NCBI GenBank assembly: GCA_022457155.1
Contig: JAJGOT010000123.1
Span: forward strand, 1,568,501 to 1,632,500
Origin: Cladopsammia gracilis
Taxonomy: Eukaryota; Cnidaria; Anthozoa; Scleractinia; Dendrophylliidae
Direction of reading: 5' to 3'
DNA: 64,000 nucleotides
Below the pieces are notes generated by a model. The model searched no databases, had not been told where the DNA came from, and saw only the letters and a program-made list of their open reading frames with translations. This document shows positions 23,096 through 34,625 of this stretch, piece after piece. The position numbers and the translations under genes are program-made. Within the stretch, counting starts at the first letter, position 1; each line of letters starts with the position of its first letter.

Positions 23096-24280
23096 TCGCT
23101 CTTCAAAATCTTGCCGGCAAGATCTTGAATTTTCAAAATCTTGCCGGCAAGATATTGAATTTTCAAAATTTTGCTGGCAAGATCTTGAATTTTCAAAATG
23201 TCCAAAATCTTGCTGGCAAGACCAGCCTTGAAAATTCCTGTTCCTCAAGATCTTGAATTTTCAAAATCTTGCTGGCAAGATCTTGAATTTTCAAAATCTT
23301 GCCGGCAAGATCTTGAATTTTCAAAATCTTGCCGGCAAGATCTTGAATTTTCAAAATCTTACTGGCAAGATCTTGAATTTTCAAGATCCTGCCGGCAAGA
23401 TCTTGAATTTTCAAAATCTTGCTGGCAAGATCTTGAATTTTCAAAATCTTGCCGGCAAGATCTTGAATTTTCAAAATCTTGCCGGCAAGTTCTTGAATTT
23501 TCAAAATCTTACTGGCAAGATCTTGAATTTTCAAGATCCTGCCGGCAAGATCTTGAATTTTCAAAATCTTGCTGGTAAGATCTTGAATTTTCAAAATCTT
23601 GCCGGCAAGATCTTGAATTTTCAAAATCTTGCTGGCCAGATCTTTAAGTTTTATAATCTTGCAGGCAGATCTTGAATTTTCAAAATCTTGCTGGCAAGAT
23701 CTTGAATTTTCAAAATCTTGCCGGCAAGATCTTGAATTTTCAAAATCTTGCTGGCCAGATCTTTAAGTTTTATAATCTTGCAGGCAGATCTTGAATTTTC
23801 AAAATCTTGCAGGCAGATCTTGAATTTTCAAAAGCTTGCCGGCAAGATCTTGAATTTTCAAAATCTTGCTGGCAAGATCTTGAATTTTCAAAATCTTGCT
23901 GGCAAGATCTTGAATTTTCAAAATCTTGCCGGCAAGATCTTGAATTTTCAAAATCTTGAATTTTCAAGATCCTGCCGGCAAGATCTTGAATTTTCAAGAT
24001 CCTGCCGGCAAGATCTTGAATTTTCAAAATCTTGCTGGTAAGATCTTGAATTGTCAAAATCTTGCCGGCAAGATCTTGAATTTTCAAAATCTTGCTGGCC
24101 AGATCTTTAAGTTTTATAATCTTGCAGGCAGATCTTGAATTTTCAAAATCTTGCTGGCAAGATCTTGAATTTTCAAAATCTTGCCGGCAAGATATTGAAT
24201 TTTCAAAATCTTGCCGGCAAGATCTTGAATTTTCAAAATCTTGCCGGCAAGATCTTGAATTTTCAAAATCTTGCTGGATG
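23096..24280 (+). repeat. 30-bp minisatellite, roughly 38 copies
   Basis: The unit is TCTTGAATTTTCAAAATCTT followed by GCCGGCAAGA, with variants (GCTGGCAAGA, a shortened GCAGGCA form near 23653, 23773 and 24115, and higher-order blocks). Unit junctions form an 18-bp palindrome GATCTTGCCGGCAAGATC. Because 30 is divisible by 3, both strands are open for long stretches (NLAGKILNFQ and IQDLAGKILK). I do not regard these as genes. Confidence 0.92.
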
Positions 24281-25200
24281 TGCGTTAGTTTCCTTTTACA
24301 CCATCCTAAAGTTTGATGTTCTCAATGTTTACCTTTTTTTCATTTTAAAAAATAAAATTAAAAAAAAAATGTTCACGTATTTTTCTACAAAAGAGACCGT
24401 AACTTTGTAACAGAAACGAAATAATAAAGCCCGACAAAGTTTTTGAAAGGAGGTATCGCAGAACATTCCTGCCAATTTTCAGAGGTTCCAGACAATTCAG
24501 TTGTAATCTCTAGGTAAACGAACTTGAAATGTTTACCCCTATACGCGCTTCTATTTTATGAGAGGGGTGAATTTTTATACGCTGAGAACGTTCTCTTGCT
24601 ATTGCTTGCCACTCAAATAATACATTATCTTTTCCTTTGTCTTATCAATTAACTCCCGAAATAGTGCCAATATCTCTCTTGAAAAAATCAAAACGCTGAA
24701 ACCGCTTAATTATAAAATGCTTCTTAAAATGCTTGCTTGATAAACTCTAGTTAGCTAAGGGCTCGGTCGCACTAGAGCGAATTTTAATACCTTCAGTCAG
24801 TTTGGTGCTTTATAATACTTTCAAAAACTCACCGATAATTCATAAGCACATGAGCCTATCAGAGATGTCTAATTGATCACGTGCATGAACCTTATACATG
24901 GCAATCCATGGTTATTCTAAAAGCCCGGAGAGGGATTTGATTTCAGTCCCGGGAGAAAGTGGGGTTGAATATGCAAACAATACAATTATCACTGAACTGC
25001 TCAAAGAGAATGATTTTAAAATGACCACCATGATCTTTATATAAAGTTCACACGTAATCTTTATATAAATAATACTAATATGGGTAGTAATTGTTCAGGA
25101 TTCTAAGCACAACAAATGTTGACTTCAATGGAAAGAGTCAAGATTTAGCTATGCATACAGTTCTAAAAAACTGAAACAAACGCCAAAACAATAGAAGGGC
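24281..25200. other. Spacer sequence, nothing recognised
   Basis: AT-rich. No open frame, repeat or hairpin that I can support. Confidence 0.5.
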
Positions 25201-25208
25201 TACCCTGG

Positions 25209-25310
25209 GTGCCAGAGGTTTTTATTTTTTAGTGAAAACGGCGAGTTTGAGCGGCGAAGCCGCGACTACGAGGCGCAACGCGCCGAGAAAAAATAAAAAC
25301 CTCTGGGCAC
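25209..25310. mobile_element. 102-bp hairpin element
   Basis: Arms CCAGAGGTTTTTATTTTTT and AAAAAATAAAAACCTCTGG around a GC-rich centre (GCGGCGAAGCCGCG). Small non-coding element or hairpin. Confidence 0.65.
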
Positions 25311-25389
25311 TCGAGTGCACAACCTCATTTCCATGCGATTTGTGAATCGGATATCCTACCAAACCGGTTTTAAACCTTGGGGACCAACG

Positions 25390-25690
25390 CGTGTCTGTTT
25401 GTTTACATTAAATCTGGCGACAATATTCCGCGGTCGAGACAGAAATATTAAATCAAATCCACTCCAGTGGAAAAGATACATCGATGACATTTTTTTCACT
25501 GTAGAGTGTTGAGAAAAAGGAGATAGAAGATTTTATTGTCCTTGCAAACAAAACTTAATCTCAGACAAAGAAGTAAACTTTCTGGATACAACCGTTTTCA
25601 ATGGCGATAGATTTAACAAACAAAGAATCCTTGGGTCTTACTTCGTGTACCGCACAGATGACGTAAAACAATAGGAAACATTGTTTTCGG
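25390..25690 (+). pseudogene. Penelope-like retroelement RT fragment
   Basis: Translation NPLQWKRYIDDIFF contains the RT catalytic core YIDD in the context typical of Penelope-like elements. After a stop and frameshift, EVNFLDTTVFNGDRF and RILGSYFVY match the downstream (F-LD-T) conserved segment. A stop after TVEC and a frame change make it non-functional. Its YIDD context differs from the YADD-type LINEs elsewhere in the window. Confidence 0.72.
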
Positions 25691-26720
25691 TCATTGTTTT
25701 TGGGTAAAAGAATTTTGATGAAGCATTGTTTCCTTTTGTTTTACGTCATTTGTATCCTCTACACGAAGTAAGAGCCGAATCCTTGATATCCGCACGCAAT
25801 TAATCCAGTACACCTATTTCTCTTCCTATCACCTACCAGTGGTCAGCGAAATCGTTCAGCGAGAATACCTGCAGCTCCAAAGCACGCCACCGTGCTAGAG
25901 ATAAAAATTAAATAGAGATAAAAATTTTCCTCGTTAAAACAAAACTCTAAAGGTCACACTCCACGATAACACGAATTAATAAGTCGTGTCTGGCCTGTCA
26001 ATACCTCTTTTCAAGACATCCTTGCGCTGAATAAATTTTAACAGCGCTTCTTTCTGAACTGGCTTTAGTTCTCTGATATTTTGAAAATATGGATACTAAA
26101 GAGTAATCCACAGCGTTTCTTAAAGATCGCAAAAAGCCGCATTCTCTATCTACGTCCGCCATTGTTGTTTGCGTGGCTTCACTTTGGGAAACCGGTTTTT
26201 CACGCGCCCGTGGCGAATTGTTTTGGTCCAGCCAATCGAAGTTGCTGTTCCATCATTAACTCCCGGTAGAGTCTGGAAACAAGTAGGAGTAACCAATCAG
26301 CGACCTAGTTCAGATTCTGAACTGGATCCTCGCATGGAAATGAGGTTGTATATTCGAGTGACCAGAGGTCCGTCTCGCGAGCTTCTTCTAACCGTTTATG
26401 CGGTTAATTTCACTCATGATATTCAGAGAACGGACCTCTGGATCCAGGGTGTAGAAGGGCTAAAGAAAAACAACAGCGCATAAGATGCAAGCTACTTATT
26501 TTTCCACGGTACCTGTCAACTTTAGTATAATATTTTTCAGTAGACTGTATTTTCCTGAGAACTTAACAATTCCCAAACATTCGATAGTTGCCGAAAAAAC
26601 CATGCTCACTTCGTCGAAGCCAGTCGGTATGTTATGTGGCACATGTGTTGTATGCTAATCAATCTACTTGTTTTCCTTGTATGCTAATTTCCTCTTTGCA
26701 CAAAAGCGCAGTAATGTTGC
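25691..26720. other. Spacer sequence
   Basis: No supported gene. The open frames at about 26080-26480 overlap each other and lack domain signal. Confidence 0.45.
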
Positions 26721-26723
26721 TTA

Positions 26724-26915
26724 GGCCCCGTCCACACGTATCCGGATATTTTTGAATCCGCAACTTTTTTGTTGCGGATTGGCCTTCCGTCCACACGTAT
26801 CCGGCGAATTCGGGCAAATACGATTCGAATACGCTACGTGTGGACGCGAACATCTTCTAATCCGTAACAAAAAAGTTGCGGATTCAAAAATATCCGGATA
26901 CGTGTGGACGGGGCC
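26724..26915. mobile_element. 192-bp Harbinger-type MITE, TTA target duplication
   Basis: Inverted termini GGCCCCGTCCACACGTATCC extend through CGGATATTTTTGAATCCGCA with complements at the right end. Flanked by TTA on both sides (26721-26723, 26916-26918). A 3-bp TNA duplication with GG-starting termini suggests the PIF/Harbinger superfamily. Confidence 0.78.
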
Positions 26916-27136
26916 TTATTCTCCTTCGAGACACGCTTTTTGTGGAATGTTTTTGAAGTCGTTCTTAAAACTACACCTCAAATTTTATATTAAACCTGAT
27001 AACGCGTCGAGTTTTAAACGTGATGAAACACTACTGGTAAATTTTTAAACAGCACATAAAGTCCGGAAAACATCGCTTATTTGTTTTGTGATATAGCCAC
27101 TAATTTCAAAACAAAAGCTGTATTTCGCTGTACTCA

Positions 27137-27650
27137 GGCCCCGTCCACACGTATCCGGATATTTTTCAATCCGCAACTTTTTTGTTGCGGATTAGAAAAT
27201 ATTCGCGTCCACACGTAGCGTATTCGAATCGTATTTGCCCGTCCACACGTATCCGGATTCGCTCTAGCAGCCAAGGATTCTTTTTAAATGTTGTCAAAAA
27301 GGCATACGCAAAGGCCAAGTTCAAATCAAAGTTCAACTGTAAACACGTTATTAGACTAGAAATAAGTCCATGTAGAAGTGAAGCGATAACATTTCGGTCG
27401 GCCATGTTGAATATTCGCGCGGTTAAAGACTGGATCTGATACTGTTACGTCAGCGTATTCAAAAATATCCGGATTCGACCGTCCACACGATGCCGTACTT
27501 GTAGCGTATTCAAAAATTTCCACTCTGGAGAGCGAATTCAAAAAGTTGCGGATTCGTGAGCCGAATTCGCCGGATACGTCTGGACGGAAGGCCAATCCGC
27601 AACAAAAAAGTTGCGAATTCAAAAATATCCGGATACGTGTGGACGGGGCC
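27137..27650. mobile_element. 514-bp Harbinger-type element, same family
   Basis: Same termini as the element at 26724, flanked by TCA on both sides (27134-27136, 27651-27653). The interior of about 270 bp shows no transposase. The terminal blocks contain repeated ATCCGGATA and GTCCACACG motifs. Confidence 0.75.
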
Positions 27651-28811
27651 TCAGTCATGTGCATACAGGAATTTCACGGGTTCCGTCTGCATGTACCGGA
27701 GCACATATTACGTAAAACAAAAGGAACAAAGAACGACAATAATACAAACGCAAAATAAGACCAAAAATACAACACTTCGCAAACAATAGAAGACAATGAG
27801 TGGTTCATGGGTACCGGTACATGCAGGAAGACCCATTTCACGTCAGTGGAGTACGCGCCATCTTGGAAAGCCTTAGTTCATTTAAAGCCCCAATCCAATC
27901 CCGACCATAAATAATGTTTAGATCCTTACAGCAACGTTCGCTACATTGGAAATAAATGATGTATTCAACAAACATGTCGATGTCGATCGACTTACTAAAT
28001 TTTGGCTCATCCTCGGTTTAAGAACCTGTGAAACTCACGAGTGACGTAAAACAAAGAAAACAAAAGGCCTAAAACAATAGAGTCAACTGGGAATGTGATT
28101 CTACAAAGGTAAAAAACAAAGGAAAAAGTCACAGGTTCTTACACCAAGGTAAACCCTAAATTTTCCACTAAAAGCTGCTCGAATTCGATCGAATTCCTCC
28201 ATGGTCCACAACAGCTCTGCAATTGTGCAGTAGACTTTGAAAATCTATCTATAATTGAGCCCCACAAGGCTGATTATTGATTTTGTCACAATGTTTTGTT
28301 AAAAACTGTAAAACCTAACTATTTGTTTATCAAAAAGCAGGTGGCAGCTTTTCACACACGTATTTGTGGCATGTGAGACAAAAGCATGAAAATAAGACGT
28401 TTTTGATCCGTGCCCGTGGAAAAAAAATACTTTACAACTTTCTTGTTGTGCTGGCTTTCTGTAAAAATTGAAACATATAATTTGGTTTAGACTTACATAT
28501 TCTCTGTTTTCATACGTAAACTAGCTGGATCAATGTCAATTTCAAAATAAAGTGCCTCCTAATAGGTGTTAACTAGGGGGTATACGCATTCTCACTTAAG
28601 AGTGCAGAAGATTGGCTTAATTTTCCGCAAAATCGGAAAACCCTTATGAGTACTGCCTTAATAAACCCCAATCAATGCCATTATTTTAAAGAAATCGGGT
28701 GTTGTTTATTAATTATAAGAGCAACTGCATGCATTACCTTTCACACAATGTCAGTACACAATAACACGCTGTACTTTGTTATATGTTCATTGTTCACTGT
28801 TCTTACTCATA
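27651..28811. other. Spacer sequence
   Basis: One small candidate hairpin element at 28020-28140 with ends AAGAACCTGTGA and TCACAGGTTCTT. Otherwise nothing recognised. Confidence 0.45.
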
Positions 28812-29296
28812 TTAAAACTGAGTGATGGCACCAATAAATTGGCCCATCATTGCCATTTGTTGTTGCTGTGTTTGCGAAAAATTTGCCATAAAGGTGTTAA
28901 GATTTTCCCCGCATTTCTTAAAGGTATCCATTCTCTTCTTCTTCCAAGTCTGCTCGACTTCTTTTTCTTGTTTTTTTTTTTCCTGTCGCTTCTCACCTCC
29001 TTCTTCTTTTGCTCCCCTGCACCTTCCTTCCATTTTCCAGACTGATCACCTCAAGCTGCGCTGCTGGCCGATAAAGAAGTTGGGCTTAAGCTTGCGTGCG
29101 TGCTTGTTGTCCCCGCTTTCGGGCTCCACGTAACAATGTCACGGCAGCCCAAGACAGCGTCAATTTCATCGTACAATAAGCTTTGCTTCTTAGAGCCTCC
29201 AGACTGCTTTCTGTTCCATTCCTTTGCCTCTTTATATCGGTCGATTAAATACTTCATTTTCTTGATGTACTTCTCAATAGTCTTGCTGGTTTCCAT
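28812..29296 (-). pseudogene. Myb/SANT-like transposon ORF fragment
   Basis: Minus-strand frame 29296-29051 reads IEKYIKKMKYLIDRYKEAKE, WNRKQSGGSK and LLYDEIDAVLGCRDIVTWSP, as in the Myb/SANT-like DNA-binding proteins that accompany Harbinger-type transposons. A Lys/Glu-rich coiled segment and a Gln-rich C-terminus (TQQQQMAMMGQFIGAITQF) follow in a shifted frame to 28812. The upstream part is missing. It may come from the autonomous source of the nearby Harbinger-type MITEs. Confidence 0.6.
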
Positions 29297-32200
29297 GCGT
29301 GCGTTGACATTGCATAATCAAACCGTAACAGCAATGATTCAGTATTCGAAAACAGAACAAAACCCAAAATTCATATTATTTTGCTCTTCCCTACTCTTGC
29401 ATCATCAAACCGAAAGATTTCTACTTACCTAATCAGCAAAATCTCATCTCTCCTACATACTATTGCTTAATCATGAGAGCTCAACAAAACAAAAACAAAA
29501 CAAGAAAAAAAACATGTGTAACCTCGCCTCCAAGTGAGACATCAGATAATATGCTTACAGGCTTATAAGTGATTCTAACTAGGAACATAGATAATTTCCA
29601 CTGTGACATTGTACAGTTCTATCTTAGGGTGTGGTTCTCAGGCAAAAATTGGAATCCAGCTTTGAGTTTCAACTGTTGTTGCCTTTTACCTACCAACTCA
29701 AACTCTTCGATTGCGCACAAGAGTCGCAAAAGAGCGTGTACAGTGCTTCAGACCAAACGTTCTCGTTTCGGGCTCGGGCTGAAAGAAAATACCCATCTCA
29801 ATAAAATAAGATGAATTTCAATAATATACTTCTTAATAATAATATCTCTTAATATGTCTTCTAATAATATGCTTTTAATGTGAGAAAAGTTTAGTTTCGC
29901 CCAAAGTTCTCGGTCAAGAGTGGTCTCGGGATTTTTAGTTTCTGTTTATAAAATTATGTTTCTCTGTGTATCAATTGTTCGTGGTAACTTTATGATTTGT
30001 TGTTGTTACTGTTGTTGCCTATTACCACTCATAAATACACCAAAATATTAAACACTAAAACACCCATAAAATATTGCAATGCGAACAGCTTCTATATTCT
30101 GAATTTGGGTAACCAGTGTAAACAGCATATCAGTTACGGGCCATGGTAAGATTCAAACTGGCATCTGTTTGTTATTGAGTGTTTCCATGTTCTGGGAGAA
30201 AATTAAGTCACTGTTTGAATGGCAAAGTCGGAGTGTGCTTTTTTTCTAACAGACCACAATATGCAATAAGACACTAAACCGGCTCGAGTTGTGAAATTCT
30301 TTCTCCTCACGCTTGTGTTGATGCAGTGGAAAATTGAACTTTGTTTACTTTACAGTTTCGCTTGCGCGGTTTTCTATGAGTTTACCGGCACAATAGTTAA
30401 TAGGTCTTTGGCCAATCAGAACGCGCGTAGTATCTCAGTTATTTTATAAAGTCTAATAAAATACCTCAATAACTATAATTTGAATGGCCCCTATGAAATC
30501 GACTGAAACACATGCTTGAGACTATGGTATTTAAAAAGAGACAAACGACCTACAAATTTGAAAACACCAGGTTGGCATGCCGTTGATATCAATGTGTAAT
30601 TACTGTTTGTACTGTTCTTATTACTGTATTTTCTCGATTAAACGCTGGGGCCGTCATCAACAACGGCCTCGTGGACCCATCGATCACCATCTCTATTCCT
30701 ACAAAAGACACCATTCTACCCGAAAATACACAGTTGTTGAGTCAACGGAAAAACCGACAAGTAATCGATTTTCATTAGCCTTTTTTACAATAGAGTCTAC
30801 CTTAGAAGTTTCCCCTCAATAAAATGAAGACTGTTTTCAACAAATACACTACACTAACATCAAAATTATTTACATTCACACTCGTAATTATTCTTTTGTT
30901 GCTCATAACTTTTATTGACTTGGACCTACACGTATTTTCAAACTTTCTCTCAATGTTCTCTATTATGCCAAGAACCCGCATCCAGTTGACTAGTGCGCCT
31001 CGCATTTTGTACATGGTGTCAGATTCTACAACGGCATCTTTACCATATCCACTGTCAATTCTTCTTTTTTTGTTATTAATCTCACGTTCTAACGCATTAA
31101 CGAGATGGCTTTAAGAGCCCTTTGATTGTTTTTCGCGGTCTTCCCCCTCCTTATTTTTCGTAAAGTACGTTTTGCAAGTGTCCGTGTGAATCTCCCAGAA
31201 TACGGGTCCACGTGCATTCGATTTTCTATTTAATCTTTTATGTCTTTCATCCTTTTTCATGACAGAAAAACCGAACGTTTCGAGGCCGTCACTAAAAGTG
31301 ACCATACATCAGCAGGACATCAGCCATTGCTGATCATATCAAATCACTGGTCACAACATTAATTACAGTTTAATTGCGATCATTTTGATATTTCAGCGTC
31401 CGGAAAAACAGACTTTCACTGCAAATTTAAGGAGCCTTTGCTCGTTCAAGAACTACAGCCTTCTTTAAATATTAACGTCGGCAGTGATCGAGAAGCTGTT
31501 GCTTTATTACTTGTACCTTTTAAGACTGACAGTCTGTACAATTAAATTACTGTTAAGATTGTTTTTTCTTAATCTTGGTTCCAGACCCCTATTTTGAACT
31601 ATATAAACAGTTTTCAAACATTGTAACGGTTACTTTTGAAAATGCATGTTGCTTAGCATACGAAACGTAAACTTTTTTATAAAAATGCGTTGGTTTACCA
31701 TGTTTATCACCGCTGTTTGTGTTTTATTTTTAATCAAGTTACGATCGCCTAAGAACAAGAGTTTAATAAAAACCAAACTAGTTCAGTTAGCCAATCTTAC
31801 CCACTTTGCCAAAATACCGTTAAACTCGATATATTACATCACGCAAACCAGCCCAAACGTACTACTTTTAACAATCCAAGCTATCAAAACAAAACCAATC
31901 ACAGTAATCAAACTCTTATTAACCATGAAAAAAATAGTTTGAAAGTTAACACTTTTATTCACACGCACCTGCTAAATTAACACTGATGAAAAGTCTCAAA
32001 TAACTCCTCTCACTTTCATGGTACGTCATGTATACTACACCTTACGACATTAGCTCTTACCTCTTTAGAATGTTCAGTTATGCCGTTATTTGTTTGCTAA
32101 CTCAAAAAATAAAACGTTTTACCACACTTGCTGATAATCTCGAAATCTGATTGGTCGATGCGGGTGGTTAATGAGAGTGCAGACAACGGCGCTGACGCTA

Positions 32201-32362
32201 ACATCACGCAATGCCTAAAAAAGCGCGCGCTTGAAAAAAATAAACCAATCGGATTGAGAGAAAGTTATAGACAACGCTTGCTCTTTCTTAGCTGTCACGT
32301 TTTCTAACGGAACTTCGATTTTTCCCTGTATTTTTTTTTTTAAATATTGTGGTAAAAAACAG
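29297..32362. other. Spacer sequence, no supported gene
   Basis: About 3 kb of AT-rich DNA. Several short open frames (for example about 30577-31114 and 31646-31942) show no motif and no splice-supported continuation. A short block ATTAACGAGATGGC...AGAGCCC occurs at about 31095 and again at 32624. Confidence 0.4.
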
Positions 32363-32537
32363 ATTTCCACCGGTTTTCGGTGGTGTGGACTCTTATTTAC
32401 CACGATTTACGTCATCACATGGTGAAAATTGGTTGCTGACTCACTCGGCTGCGCCTCGTGAGTCCACAACATTTTGACCATGTGATGACGTAAATCGTGG
32501 TAAATAAGAGTCCACACCACCGAAAACCGGTGGAAAT
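32363..32537. mobile_element. 175-bp palindromic element
   Basis: Arms ATTTCCACCGGTTTTCGGTG and CACCGAAAACCGGTGGAAAT continue for about 57 bp with near-perfect complementarity. The centre contains TGACTCACTCGGCTGCGCCTC. Non-coding. Confidence 0.8.
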
Positions 32538-32739
32538 TTGCTAACTACACTTCCTTTGTCTTTTTTACAAGATAACTACTGGCCCCTAAATTTGCCCTTC
32601 AAATTAACCTTACCTTGTTTCGCATTAACGAGATGGCACTTAGAGCCCTTTTATTTATTGTTACATACGTTTTTGAAGCTAACAAGATGAGAAAAAAATG
32701 GAGAAGGGCAAGATTATATTGCTATGTTGTTAAAGAGAG

Positions 32740-33180
32740 CAATCATATACTTTGGACATAACTAAATAAACGAATGGCTACGACTACAGAAATTACACTA
32801 ACAATACACGGATCGAAACGCACCTATCACTGACTTGAGTCTCTACAGCCAATAACATCACGGCTAAACTGACCAATGACAGTTATAACCAGACGTATAT
32901 AACATCAACTGACCATTCACAATTCACATGACTCTGAAGATGACTTCCGCTCAGGTTGTCGAAACGTCAGTCATTGTCAACAACAACAGTTCTTTTCAGA
33001 ACTACACTCACCCGGACGATCACAAACAACAGACTACTGATACTCCTGGGTTCAAACCATTTACAAGGCTAGCCAAGTGTTGTGATGTCTGTGTGAGTGC
33101 AACACGTCATCATACATTGTATTGTAAGAATTTTTGCTACTGTCTTCATCTTCATCGGAACTTGAGTTTATTCTAATTTT
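32740..33180 (+). mobile_element. Possible retroelement 3' tail
   Basis: Contains CTGAAGATGACTTCCGCTCA and GGTTGTCGAAACGTCAGTC. Blocks of this GAAACGTC style are common near the 3' ends of Penelope-like and related elements in cnidarians (recalled knowledge, not searched). The 82-codon frame through it lacks a domain. Confidence 0.4.
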
Positions 33181-33364
33181 TATGTTACATTGTGTAAAAA
33201 ACTAAATGCATTTCTCATGGGTCTTCATTCGAGGTGTTGCATGGTATGTATGCACAATTCGCCACTTCAGAAACTGTGGGGAGACTGAGCAACAGCTTTT
33301 GGCCTCAACCTATCGTAACTAACGCTGGTTACCCAAACTATTCCAGATCAGAAAGCCTTGGCAA

Positions 33365-34625
33365 TTTGAGTATATATACATTATATAGTACAGTTCTTGC
33401 ATTTTTGTTCATTCGCGTCCTTCATCCGCTTCTTCGCCCTGAAAAAAGGAGACAGTGACTAGGAAGATAGTTATTTTTCTATTTGTATTTTCAAATTATT
33501 TCAAGATCCAGGTTATTGATTTAATGAATATTATATGATCACGTGTTGAAGTTTTTCGCTCATCAGTTCATGTATTTATAGCTGTTGTACCTAGGGGTCT
33601 GTAATTTTTCAATTATAGCGTTACTTTTTCACCTTGTATTTTGAGTTATAAGTTGAATTTTTGTTATACTGAGTATCCTGTGCGATAAACTACAACCTCC
33701 ATGTATCTTTATTGTGATGGATAGATGAGTAAAGTAAAACTTTATTTAACCAGCGTGGTCTATTAAAAGGGCGCATGCGGCTCGTGTGGACACACCCCAA
33801 TACCTTGCTTATTACATGATAAATGTTTTATATTCGGTTGAGCGGGGAGCGAATAAGAATATAAATAAGCGTCCTGTCCACGAGAAGGACCTATATTCAA
33901 TGACTGTCAAACAACACCGAAAACTATGTCTATATTCGAAACTACATCCAAAAACTATCCGAAGATTATTCACCGAAAACGAATTTTGTCCCTCTGTCCA
34001 CGTTGGTTTTTATGCTAAAACTGACTAGAAAAACCTAAATGCTTTTCTTTTAACACTAGAGTTGGCACCTTCGACTGGACAATCTTTTTATAAGCAAAAT
34101 GTCAACGCTAGTTCATTAGTCCCTTTGTCCAGACTTATCTGAAGTAGATACGATACAAGTTACACATAACAAAACATTCCAGCCGGCCAACGCTAGTTCA
34201 TTAGTCCTTTTGTCCACGTCCCTTCCCCTTGAGCTTCCCAAATAAAATAAGCGCACCGGGCGTTTATTCGAATCTTTACGGTAACAAAATTAACTGGGAT
34301 ATTTCGGTTGGGTCATTCCAACCGAAATGAATGACTTCCACAGAATGAGTTCCACAATTACCGAGTGTTCCATATACTGTCCAACCGAAATTACATGAAA
34401 ACACGACCGTTTCTACCCAGTCGAGTTTAGTTACGGGCGATGGCTAAGGCAAAATTACAGTTCACTGCCCAACACTGTAGAACTCGTACTCTACCGGACA
34501 CTCCTGATGTTATTACATACGTTGGCCTTGGTGTCATATAATCAAGGTTTGTAAATTCAAACCCCGTGTACGACCAGGATGCTAAAAAAGTCAGATCTGG
34601 TAGACAATGACCAGCAAAAAATAAA
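33365..34625. other. Right duplication arm, inner part
   Basis: Reverse complement of about 21960-23020, with blocks such as TTGTTCATTCGCGTCC and TACCGGACACTC. No gene. It lacks the 135-bp MITE found in the left arm. Confidence 0.7.

Noticed and set aside
23193..24138. Long open frames on both strands with decapeptide repeats (NLAGKILNFQ, IQDLAGKILK)
   Set aside because: They arise because the minisatellite unit is 30 bp, a multiple of three, without stops in several frames. Both strands are open at once, there is no splice or promoter context, and the repeat decays by base changes indifferent to frame.
30577..31114. Possible hypothetical genes, including a hydrophobic 96-codon frame
   Set aside because: No domain, no splice continuity, no counterpart in the other arm, AT-rich composition sufficient to explain the hydrophobic codons.
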